Positions 54,774 through 64,000 of a DNA stretch of 64,000 nucleotides are shown piece by piece. Made by a program: the position numbers and the translations under genes. Position 1 is the stretch's first letter. Each line of letters begins with the position of its first letter. Source of the stretch: Closterium sp. Naga37s-1. Taxonomy: Eukaryota; Streptophyta; Zygnematophyceae; Desmidiales; Closteriaceae. Below the pieces are notes generated by a model. That model saw nothing but the letters and a program-made list of their open reading frames with translations, was not told the origin of the DNA and made no database searches. Location: the NCBI GenBank assembly GCA_947471745.1, contig CANJKZ010000466.1, positions 101,622-165,621 of the forward strand, read 5' to 3'.

Positions 54774-57700
54774 ATGTCTTCCTCGGCTTCGTGCTCGCTC
54801 TCCTCTCTCGCCGTCGCTTCTCCTACCCAAACCGACACACCGCACCACTGCCCAGTCAACTCATTTCCAGACCGCTCTCTCAAGCCGTCACTCCGTAGTC
54901 CGCTTCCGCGTCCCGCCTCGCCGTGCTTTCACTCCGGCTTGCTTTCAGTCAGACCGGCGTTCACCCAGCGTTACCGTGGCAGACTGAATCCGTCAGTGCC
55001 GTCAGCATCCTCCCAGCACACGCTGCCAGCGTCCTCCCGGCATTCTCACTCGACTGAACGAGGACGAAATCATGCTCATGCTGGCAAACACCGGTCATCT
55101 ATTGAAGAAGGTCGAACGGTGGTATCTCCAGCTACCGACGCCGCATCCCTGCAGGGGTCCGTTCAAGACAAAAGACCTGCCACGTCACCAGGATCTGTTC
55201 GATCCGTCGCTAACGGCTGGGATGAGCTGGATAATCTGGAGGACATGACGGTGAGGCGGAGCGCGCGGAGTAGCGGGGGAAGTAGGGGAAGCGGGGCGCG
55301 GAGGACCGGCAGTGCGCGGTTCCGGGCGGAGGAGCTGCGCCGGAAGCATCGGGAGCGGAGCCAGGCGCAACAGGCACGGCAGGTGCGGCAGCAAGGGCAG
55401 CAGCAAGCGCAGCAGCAATCGCAGCAGCAACGGCAGCAGCAACAGCAGCAGCGGCGATACTCCGAGGCCGCGCGTGCATTTGAGCCGGAGGTGATTTTCG
55501 AGGGGCCTAACGAGGGCGGCGAGGAGTGGAAGCGTGCCGCGGGCCGCGTGTGGGAATGGATTGCTGTGAAGAGCGGAAGCGGCGGCGGCGGCGGCGGCGT
55601 CGGCGCTTGGTCGTTCTTCGAGCCGTTGTCTGCGAAATATTATGCTGGTAACATTTCGCCCGGTTCCGAGGGAGCTTTCGCGGATCTCGTGCTGCTCGCG
55701 ATCTTTCGCGTAGTCCGCTTCTTCCGCCGAGCGGCAGCGTCGCTCAGCGCCACCATCGTCGCCGCGCTACCGTCGACTTCCCAAACGACACTGGTGAGTC
55801 ATTTCGGGTGCTTCGTACGTCTTTCCGCGGTGCTTCGTGTGTCATATTGCGGTGCTGAGTGGTCAAGGCAGTTTAAACACCGAACCTCGTCTTCTCCCCC
55901 TACCCTCTCATTGTTCGTCGTCAGATTAAGGCCGTAGTGGACGGCGCTCTGCTGCTCTCAGGAGTGTGGCTGCTGCGAGGCGTCTTCGAGGTGAGATTTC
56001 TGTTTTCGAGGCTCTCAGGATTTCTGCCCTCCCTCCTTCCGCTCCCACGAAACGCTCATGCCGCCCTGGTTCCTGTTGTCGTTCGTGACATCGGCGGGTA
56101 TCAGCGAAAGCATACTTTCCTCCCCCTTTACCACCCCCCCAAACCCCATGTTTTCTTCTGTCGCTCTGTCCCTCTCTCCCTCATCGCGCATTTCTTCTTC
56201 AGTTTCCCGCCATCTCTTCTCGGGCTGTGTCCAAGACTTCGTCCGTCCCTTTTCTCTTCTCTCCCCGGCCATCCCTCACCAGTTCACATGGCGTCTGGGC
56301 TCCATCGCGCTCCTCTCTCTCCTCCCCGCCCTCGGCGCCATGACCCTCATCTCCGCCACCAACTCTCCGCGCCAACCGCACTCCGCGCCCTTCCCCGCGC
56401 ACCCGCGCGCTCCCCCATTCGCCTCCGCCCCTCCTCCCCCTCCCCCTTCTCCGCCACCCCAGGGCCGCCGCCAGCCCCCCTTTTCTGGCGTACCGCCCGT
56501 CCCTGGTAGAGTCGCTTCCGTCAAAGCAGATTATAGCGTGTACAGAGATAACGCATCATGGCACGAGGGAGACCGGTACACTGCAGGGGAGGGATTCAGT
56601 AGGCGGAACGGGCGATTTGAGCGGTGGGAGGGGGTGAGCGACGACGAGCTGGGAATTGGATATGCGTCGAACGGATATGCGTCGGATGGGGACAGCGAGA
56701 GTAGCCTGAGCGGAGTAGCCAATGGAATCAGCCATAACGGAGCAGACGCAGAGATAAATTTGAACCCTAGCATCGATTCGGCTGCTACCGAGACAGTTGG
56801 ACGAATCGTGGGTGATACCAACCATCGGCCACGAGCAGCTGCTGACGTCAGCGCGTACGACCATAGCGAAGCGGCCGCCGCTGCTTATGGCGCGGATGCT
56901 TTCCATTCTGTAAACGGTGCAACTGCTGCTGCTGCCGCCGAACATTCCAATGTACATAATTCTAGGAGTGGTGTGCGCAGCATCCGCAGCAGCATCGGCA
57001 GCAGTATCGGCAGCAGGGGCATGCGCGTGTACGAGTGTTGCAACGGCACATGCCCTGCTTGCAGAACGCCCGCGTTTACCAAAGCAGTCCCTGTCGGGGA
57101 TAGCGCCGCGAGTGGTGTGCCAAGGGCTAATAGACCTGGCAGGGGCAGTGCTCGTAGTAGTGTGGCAGGGGTTGATAGGGCTGGAATGCTGGTTGAGGAG
57201 GAAAGTGTAGCGGCAGCTTCAGGTGCAGTCGCAGGTGCAAGTTCAGAGATGAAAGCATGGAACGAGGCCATTGTCGCTAGTGCTTCGCCCCTAGGCCCTA
57301 CTTATGGGGATGGTGCTCCTGCTGCTTCCGCTGCTCGTAGCGTGGGCGGGTTTCACGACGTAACCTCTGCTTCCCCTGTGCCAGACGAATATTTCTCATC
57401 TGCGCTGCCCGATTCTGCTGCTCATGCTGACGCGGCCAGAAGGCTGGAAGCCGTCCGATTGGACCTCAAACGCCACGTGGCTACTGAATCTGCTCGTTCT
57501 ACTGCTGCTGCTACTGCAGCGCCGCCTGCTGTTACCCCCGCAGCTGCTGCTGGCAGTACCGCCGGGGAAGCTAAAGTCTTCGACCCACTTGCAACAGCAA
57601 CACCTACAGCACCAGCAGAAGCAGCAGCAGCAGCTGCAGCAGCAGCAACCGGAGTGGCAGATCTCAGTGCAAATGCATCAAGATGGGAGGAGGGCGTGAG

Positions 57701-58492
57701 CGGAGAGGACGATCTGAACCTCAACGCGGTCTTCCTTGAGAATTTCTGCGAGTGGCCGCTCAGACGCGTTGCTGTGGCTGCTGCTGGGAGCAGGGCGGAC
57801 CCGGCCATACGAACGGATAGGGTGGGGCGGGCGGGCAGGGCAGACCGGGTGGGGCCTGTCGTGGGGAGAGGAGGTGCGGGAGGCGAGAGCAGGGTGGCGC
57901 CTGTGGGTGCGAGTGGTGCTATGCAGCCAGGGCAGTGGGATGTGCGCAGCAGTGCGGTGGGGGGAGAGAGAGAAGGGATAGCTCAGGGCAGCAAGAAGAG
58001 TGTTCCTGCGGGGGCTGGCTTGGGTCTGAGCCTGGACTCGTTTGGGTTGGATTCGCTAGGGTTGGATGCGCTGGGATTTGATGCGTGGCAGGCGTTCATG
58101 TGGGCGTCTGACAGGATCTATGGCAGCAGCTATGGGGACTATAGCTTTCACCGGAGGCAGGGGGGGACAGGGAGAGCAGGGGGGGCTGGGGGAGCTGGGG
58201 AGCAGGGGGAGCAGGGGGGATTGGGGGGGCAAGGGGACATGGGTTGCTGGGAGGAGAACGAGGGCAGCAGCAGGCAGGACAGGGGGGTTTGCCTGGCAGC
58301 GGGAGGGGTATGCCTGGCTGGGGTATGGGAGGTGTGGGTGGGATGGTGGGGATGGGAGGAAAAGGAGGTATGCCTTTGACGGTTTCCCAAGGGGAGAGGC
58401 AGCAGAGCGGTGGTTGGTCAGGAATGAGGTCCAGCAGCAGAAGGCAAGGAAAGCGCTCTGAGTGGGACTTTGACCTGAATAGCATGCCGTGA
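54774..58492 (+). CDS. Unrecognised large protein with membrane segments and low-complexity tail
   Basis: Exons 54774-55793, 55925-55990 and 56283-58379 join in phase to about 1,060 aa. Residues 1-80 are Ser/Pro/Arg-rich and could be an organelle presequence. Residues about 200-225 are poly-Gln. WEWIAVKSG and WSFFEPLSAKYYAGNISPGS precede a hydrophobic LVLLAIFRVVRFFRR. Exon 2 is wholly hydrophobic (IKAVVDGALLLSGVWLLRGV). Exon 3 opens FTWRLGSIALLSLLPALGAM. So there are about three membrane segments, then some 650 residues of disordered Ala/Gly/Ser sequence, with DDLNLNAVFLENFCEWPL near its middle. Near the end another frame (58244-58492) reads GGKGGMPLTVSQ and finishes SEWDFDLNSMP, a DLN..P EAR-like ending. 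A small intron or an indel in the G-rich 58150-58240 would join them. Function unknown. Confidence 0.55.
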
Positions 58493-59258
58493 TGTGGCGC
58501 CACCAGTTTGTGCCTGGGAGTGCCCCAGCAAGCACCGCATGCCATTATGTGCCACCGCCACAGCATGCCCTGATATACTCTCGGTCGTTCACCAAAGCAC
58601 GCCATTGGTTTGGCTGTGTGACATGCTAGTAGTAGCTACCTCAGCTGCTTCATGGATGCAGGTTGGTTGGTTACACACGGATATATACATACGGGCTCAC
58701 TCAAAGAAAAATGCTCATTTTTGGGATTCAGGTGGTTTGGGCAAAGTAGAATTTGGCAGGTGGTTTCGTGCATTGGACAGTTATGTCTCTCTCGATTTTT
58801 CATTTCTGGTCTGTAGCAGATTTAAGGACTTGTAATTTCCATGTAAATGTGATGTGATCTCGAATATTTACTAATAAAGAATATATCGGAGACAAAGTTT
58901 CACTGTACGTATGTCCAGTTTACCCGACCTACAATGTCACATCACCAATCCAAGCTCGAGGGATCAAACTGCCGAAGCACTTTTTGCCAGTTCAGCGGTT
59001 GGGTGTCAGGTTAGGTGGGCCCAAGCCAAGCCATTACATTTGCTAGAGTCGCCGCCACTGACAGAATTTCTCTGTATCTCTTTCCTCGTACGTCTGTCTC
59101 GCATCCACCAGACTCCGGCAATGCCTAGTGCGTGCGCGAAACCGGTACTCTCGTTACGCGTCGACGCCGGTAGGACTAGTCGTACCGTATTCCACCGTAC
59201 CGATTTCGTTTTGTCAATGCACTGATCTGGACGCGTTTGAAGCAGTTTCGATTTCAAC
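58493..59258. other. 3' UTR of the upstream gene and promoter of the next
   Basis: No coding sequence seen. AT-rich 3' flank to about 58900, then a leader-like segment before the ATG at 59259. Confidence 0.5.
58873..58878 (+). terminator. AATAAA polyadenylation signal
   Basis: AATAAA in CTAATAAAGAATAT, 380 bp after the stop at 58492, in an AT-rich stretch. Confidence 0.6.
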
Positions 59259-61453
59259 ATGGCGTCAAGTGGGGGAGGAAGCGGAGGCGGTAGGCCGCTC
59301 GCTTTCCTAGAAGACATGAATCTTCCCGCGCCGGAAGCGGCGGAGGAAGATCGCGCGGGAGGCTTCTCCGCGCATCCGCTTCCGCAGGGAGTTTCCGCCG
59401 CTCCGCCAGCCAGTTCCGCGCAGCCTATCATGGCCAATGCGTCATCCACGCAAACTGCGCTCGCGCAGGCGCCGTTCCCCGCGCAGCCTCCCCCGTCCGC
59501 CGTTGCGCCGTATGCTGTTCGACCGTCCGCGTATCCCGCATCAGCAGCCACCCCGCTGCTTTCCATCCCCGCATCCTTTCCGTCCGCTTACGGTGCGCAA
59601 TCCGCTTCCGCCGGTTCCGCTCTCCCCGTTTCTGCTTTTTCCGCTTCGGCCTCTGGACTAATGCAGTCACAGCAGCAGCAGCCGCAGCAGATACAAGCAG
59701 GTCAGCAGCTATTTCAGCAGCAGCCGCTGCAGTTTCAGGCGCAATATCAGGGAGGACCATTACAGTACCAGCAGCAGCCGCAGCCGCCGCAGCAGCAGTC
59801 GCAGCAGCAGTCGCAGCAGCAGCAGCAGCAGCAGCAGGCGCAGTTTTTTCCACAACCGAGCCAGTACCAGCAGCAACAGCAGGGTGTGCAGTATCAGGCG
59901 CAGCCGCAGCAGACGCAGCCGCAGCAGTTTCTACACACACCGTACCAGCAGCAACCAACACAACAGCCACCACAGCAACAGCAGCAGCAGCAGCAGCCCG
60001 GAACCTTATGGGCCAGCACACCAGGACAAGGAAGCACTGTAGCAATGGGCGGCCAGGGCACTGTAGCAATTGGCGGCCAGGGCACTGTAGCAATGGGCGG
60101 CCAGGGCACTGTAGGCATGGTGGGCCACAGTGTGTCTGGTATGAGGCCTATCCCCATGCTGGGCGGCCAACTGCTATCCCACCTCTCCTCCACTACTCCC
60201 CAGCTATCTGCTAACCTAGTTCGTTCCCCACAACCCCCTTTCCCCCTTGCTTTCCCCTCTACCTCCGCTCCGCTTAGCTCCGCGCCTTCCCCCTTCCCCA
60301 TGCATTCTGGCTTCCCCCCCGCCTTTCAGCAAGCGGGAACGCTGGTGCCGAGCCAAGCGCCGAACCAGCTGCCAAGCCAGCCCATGGCTCGGCCGCATTA
60401 TGCCCCTGTGGTAGGCCAATCAGGGCAGTCCACGTCAGCAGGACAGTCCACGGCGATACCTCTGCTAGGCCAAGGATTGGTTCCTCTTCCTTTTCCGAGC
60501 ACTGTAGCAGCCGGCACTGTAACGCACAGTGCTGTAGCACCGGTCCGTAGCTGCTCCTACCTCTGCTGCTACAACTGGTCTTCTCTGCATGCCCTCTGCT
60601 GCACCAGCAGCAGCACCACCACCAGCAGCAGCTGCGAGCAAGCCAGCAGCAGCGTTTGCAGGGCTGGATCTAAACGCCTGTCCAGATGACGCCACTTCCC
60701 TCTCCTCGCCCACCTCCCTCACTGCACCCGCTGCTGCCAGTGCGGATGCACCTGCTGCTACAGCTGCCGCCACAGGCCCTGCTGTTACAGCCGGTCCTGC
60801 TGCGGCCGTTCCGCAAAACGTCTCCTGGGTTTGCACCTGGGATGGGGGGAGGGGTGCGAGGTCCCATGGGGCTGGTGCTGCCGCCTCAGTACAACGTTCC
60901 CCCCTTGGGAACTGGCGCTCACTATAGCAATGCTATGGCAGCAGCAACAGCAGCAGCATCAGCAGCAGCGCCCATGACAGGAGCACCACAGTACAGCGTT
61001 CCAATGGGCCCAGGCGTGCCTGTGACTGCGCCCCATCCCATGGCCTCCCAATTCGCTCCACCACCCCATACCGCCCCCCACGTGCCTTCACCACTCCTTA
61101 CCACGCCCCACGTGCCTGCACCACTCCATACCACGAGTCACTCAGCTGCGGCACACTCACACGCTCACCACATCCGCTCAGGCCCGCCCCATCTGCCTCT
61201 CCATGCCGCCCGCACTGCATGCTGTGCCGCCCGTGACTGCCGCCCTTGCTCCCCCTGCCACCCTTGCTCCACCTGCTGCCCCTGCTGCTGCTCCGCTGCT
61301 GTTCAATCCGCAGCCACTGCTGGTGCTGGTTGCGGAAGCAGCGGTGGTGGTGGTGGTGCTGCTGCTGCTAGTGGTGGTGGTGGTGCTGCTAGTGGCGGTG
61401 GCGGTGGTTTCGGGTTTGAGTTGGATCTGAACGCAGCCATTGGACGAGGATGA
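59259..61453 (+). CDS. Gln/Ala/Pro-rich protein with repeated DLN (EAR-like) motifs, apparent frameshifts
   Basis: Starts MASSGGGSGGGRPLAFLEDM, with DMNLPAP at residues 19-25. Residues about 140-250 are dominated by CAG-encoded Gln. GGQGTVAM repeats follow. In the first frame the sense is lost near 60545. The adjacent frame continues VAAPTSAATTGLLCMPSAAP to FAGLDLNACPDD, and near 60815 another continues SPGFAPGMGGGVRGPMGLVL, ending GFGFELDLNAAIGRG and a stop at 61453. Each change of frame is one base, in G/C-rich runs, so sequence error is as likely as decay. DLN..P and L.L.L are EAR motifs that recruit TOPLESS corepressors, so a nuclear transcriptional regulator is plausible. I do not recognise the family. 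It probably continues into the next entry. Confidence 0.5.
59671..60000 (+). repeat. CAG (poly-Gln) microsatellite segments
   Basis: Interrupted CAG/CAA runs at 59671-59700, 59770-59840, 59868-59882 and 59965-59998. In-frame polyglutamine in the DLN-motif protein. Confidence 0.9.
60045..60120 (+). repeat. 27-bp coding repeat
   Basis: GGCACTGTAGCAATGGGCGG plus CCAGGGC, three tandem copies and a fourth diverged, encoding GTVAMGGQG. Confidence 0.9.
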
Positions 61454-61579
61454 AGGTGATTGCTCAAGGTCAGGAATTGACGGCCAATTGATGGTCAGCT
61501 TGACGCTCAGTTTGATGCTAAAGCACGGGGTGAAGCGGAGGATGAAAGAAAAGTAAAAATTGGACGTGAACGCTGTAAG

Positions 61580-63966
61580 ATGGTGGAGCTGACTCAGCGC
61601 AAGGTGGTGCTGACTCAGCGCGAGGTGGTGCTGACTCAGTGCGAAGCGGTGCTGACTCAGGCCGGGACCACAGCACGGTCACTGATGCGAAGCGGTGCCT
61701 GCTCTGAGTGGTGGGGCGGAGAGAGGGTGGGAGGAGGAGGAGGGAAGGTGGAAGACGAGGGTGGGGCAGAGGGGAAGGGCGTGGGGAAGGGCGTGGGGAA
61801 GGGCGTGGGGAAGGAATCAAGTAGTCCTAGGAGGGATTTCCTGCACGATCTCAATATGACTCAGGAGGAGGGGGAGGTGGGGCAGGAGGAAGGCGAGATG
61901 GCGCAGGAAGAGGGGCAGGCGGGGTTGGAAGAGGGGCAGGCGGGGTTGGAAGAGGGGCAGGCGGGGTTGGAAGAGGGGCAGGCGGGGTTGGAAGAGGGGC
62001 AGGCGGGGTTGGAAGAGGGGCAGGCGGGGTTGGAAGAGGGGCAGGCGGGGTTGGAAGAGGGCAGCGAGAGAGGGATGGCGGGTGGGCAGGGAAGGGGAGA
62101 TGATGGGAGAAGGAAGGGGTTTATGGTAGATATGAATATGGCTCTGGATGGGGGGGAGGGTGGGGAGGAAGGGAGTGTGGGGGGAGTGGCAGGGAGTGAG
62201 GGGGTGGAGAGTGAGGGTATGGAGAGTGAGAAGGTGGAGAGTGTGGGGGTACCTGGTGGAAATGAAGGAGGGGACTGGGAAGTTAGGGCAGGTGAGGAGG
62301 GGAGGAAGGAGGTGGGTGAATCAGGCGAGGTGATGAGAGTGGAAGGGCAGGAGGCAAAAAGGGGTGGAGGAGAGGAGGGAGGGGCGGAGGAGGAAGAGGA
62401 GATGGGGGTGGTGGGGCTGCTGGGACTGGCAGAGGCACTGGAAGGAATGGCTGCTGGCGCTGCTGGTGATGATGGTGGTGGTGATGCTGATGCTGATGGT
62501 GGTGGTGATGCTGATGCTGATTCTGATGGTGCTGCTGACGATGCTGCTGGTACTGCTGGTGCTGATGGTGGTACTGGTGCCGCTGGTGGTGGTGATGGTG
62601 CTGAGATGGCTGCGATTCCCGCTGCTGCCGCCGCCGCTGCTGCAGTTGCCGGGGAGACCACATCTGGTGGCCGCTCGTCTGCCTCTCCTCCCCCTCCTCC
62701 TGCCTCGGGAGCGGAATCCACAGATAATGCAGAGGCAGGGGTTAATGTGGGGCTACAGGGGGGGTTTTCACAGGGGGCAGCAGATGTAGGCATGAAGGGA
62801 GACAAGCAGGGGGACACGGAAGGGGAAAAGCAGGGAGGTGCAGAGGGGGACGCAGGGGCAATCAGAGGGGCGGTGCTTGTGGCAGGGAGAGACAGGCAGG
62901 GGAGTGCAGAAGGGGAAAAGCAGGGAGGGACAGAAGGGGAGGAGGGAGACGCAGTTGCAAGTGCGGAGGTTGGGGGAGGGAAGAGGTCGAAGAGAGGCGC
63001 AGGAGAGGGGGAAACGGGGGTAGGGAGGGGAGAGAGGGGAAGGAGAAGGGGAAGAGGAGGAGGAAGGAGGGGCGATTGGCAACAGTGCCAGGGGAAGCTG
63101 GTACTGGCGGTGGTAGGGAGGCAGGTGGTAGGGACGTTGCTGGAAAGGGGACTGATACTGATGGTGGGAAGACGGGAGTGCGAGGAGAGGGAGGGGCAGG
63201 GGTGACCGGTGGTGTGGGTGGTGTGCCAGGAGCAGGAGGGGGAGGAGTGGTGGGGGGTGTGGGTGGTGTGGGTGTGGTGCAGAGGGGTGCAAAGAGAGTG
63301 AAGGTAGAGGAGGTGGGGGGTGAAGGGAGTGTGGAAGGGGTGGGAGGGAGTGTGGAGGAAGGAGAAGCGGTTGGGAGGGGTGCAGATGGAGCAGTAACTG
63401 AAAGGGGGCCAGAGGGCAGTGTAGGTGCCCACGTTGCTGTGGCGTCTGCTGCTGTCTCTGCAGCTGATTCTGCCCTGGCTGCTGCTGCCCCTGCCCTGCT
63501 GCTGCTTGCTGCTTCGGCACCTACACCTGCTGCTGCTCCTGCTACTGCGCCTGCTGCTGCTGCTGCTCCTGGTAGTGCTGCAACTACTGCTCCTGCTGCT
63601 GCTCCTGCTGCCGCTGCTCCTGCTGCCGCTGCTCCTGCCCCCCTTCCTGCTGCTACTTTGGGCAAGGAGGCGGGGGCAGTGAAGAGAGAGGAGAGCAGTG
63701 GCAGGGAGGAAGGGAGGAGCAGGGAGGAAGCAGGGGAGGAAAAGGGGAAGAGGGAGAGGGAGGAGGAGGAGGAGCTGGCGGGAGCGATAGCGGGGAGGAA
63801 GCTCACCGCGCTGCCCCCTTTCAGCAAGGCCGAAGGTGAGTTCAGGTTTGAGACGACTCATTGGGGAAGAGGGAGCAGGAGGAGGGAGAGGGAGGAGGAG
63901 TTGGTTGCAGCGATAATGGGGAGGAAGCTCACCGCGCTGCCCCCTTTTCAGCAAGGCCGAAGGTGA
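61580..63966 (+). CDS. Continuation or neighbour of the DLN-motif protein, runs off the window
   Basis: An acidic, Gly/Glu-rich frame to about 63060, then a neighbouring frame to 63966. It contains RRDFLHDLNMTQEEGE and KGFMVDMNMALDGGE, again DLN/DMN motifs, a 7-residue repeat QAGLEEG, Asp/Ala/Gly repeats, a basic AKRVKVEEV, and a long poly-Ala. The last part has two tandem copies of LTALPPF followed by splice-donor-like GAAGGTGAG, the same partial exon duplication seen elsewhere. It may be the next exon(s) of the 59259 gene: GACGAGGATGAAGGTGATTG near 61450 could be a donor. No catalytic domain seen. Confidence 0.4.
61912..62058 (+). repeat. 21-bp coding repeat, 7 copies
   Basis: GGGCAGGCGGGGTTGGAAGAG, seven tandem copies in frame, encoding GQAGLEE, nearly identical to one another. 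Confidence 0.95.
63772..63966 (+). repeat. Tandem copies of an exon end
   Basis: 63778-63836 and 63904-63966 share GGGAGGAAGCTCACCGCGCT and GCCCCCTTT(T)CAGCAAGGCCGAAGGTGAG. They differ by one T, so the reading frame shifts between copies. Confidence 0.85.
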
Positions 63967-64000
63967 GATGGCGTTGTGATGGTGGGAGATTGTGGTGAGG

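Noticed and set aside
61861..63954. 697-codon Ser/Pro-rich minus frame
   Set aside because: Complement of the Gly/Glu/Ala-rich + frame, produced by GC-rich composition. The + strand has the DLN motifs.

Overview
The window is nuclear DNA from a green plant of the streptophyte type. Genes carry GT-AG introns, and the recognisable proteins are plant or chloroplast ones: Bax inhibitor-1, a DPD1-like organelle exonuclease, a nucleotide-sugar transporter, MCM8, Rubisco activase, and fragments of an LPA1/REP27-like photosystem II assembly factor. I cannot name the species. A charophyte alga or an early land plant fits best, but that is inference. No rRNA, tRNA or CRISPR was found.

Layout. 1-1.28 kb is a 15-bp minisatellite. 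1.5-6.6 kb (+) is Bax inhibitor-1, with an LTR-retroelement remnant and a captured GW-rich fragment in its introns. 7.3-9.6 kb (+) is a DEDDh exonuclease. 9.9-12.4 kb (-) is a nucleotide-sugar transporter. 12.5-12.9 kb is a miniature LTR element (TRIM) with a 5-bp target-site duplication. 13.7-27.8 kb (+) is MCM8, whose 16 modelled exons give 817 aa. It is swollen by partial exon copies, including a 16-copy, 130-bp intron/exon array. 28.8-30.6 kb (-) is a 345-aa protein with a transit-peptide-like N-terminus and five regularly spaced Rho-N/SAP-like motifs. 31.9-36.0 kb (+), divergent from it, is Rubisco activase carrying one or two of the same motifs on its C-terminus. 36-46 kb is gene-poor: a foldback element, G-rich and CTC tracts, 28-bp, 30-bp and 228-bp arrays. 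46.2-53.5 kb holds the two parts of an LPA1-like gene in opposite orientations around about 30 copies of a 181-bp satellite. 54.8-58.5 kb (+) is an unrecognised membrane-type protein. 59.3-64 kb (+) is a Gln/Ala-rich protein with repeated DLN (EAR-like) motifs that runs off the window.

Two themes stand out. First, the divergent pair of a multivalent Rho-N protein and a Rho-N-tailed Rubisco activase looks like a matched scaffold and client in the chloroplast. The Rho-N modules of both genes are bounded by phase-2 introns. I know of no description of such a pair; it is the best candidate here for an undescribed system. Second, nearly every gene carries partial tandem copies of exon ends that keep their splice sites, so coding exons sit among decoy acceptors upstream and decoy donors downstream.

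Several apparent one-base frameshifts (Bax inhibitor-1 exon 3; the 59-63 kb gene) lie in otherwise good coding sequence. They may be assembly errors. All exon models are by eye, from splice signals, phase and family resemblance.
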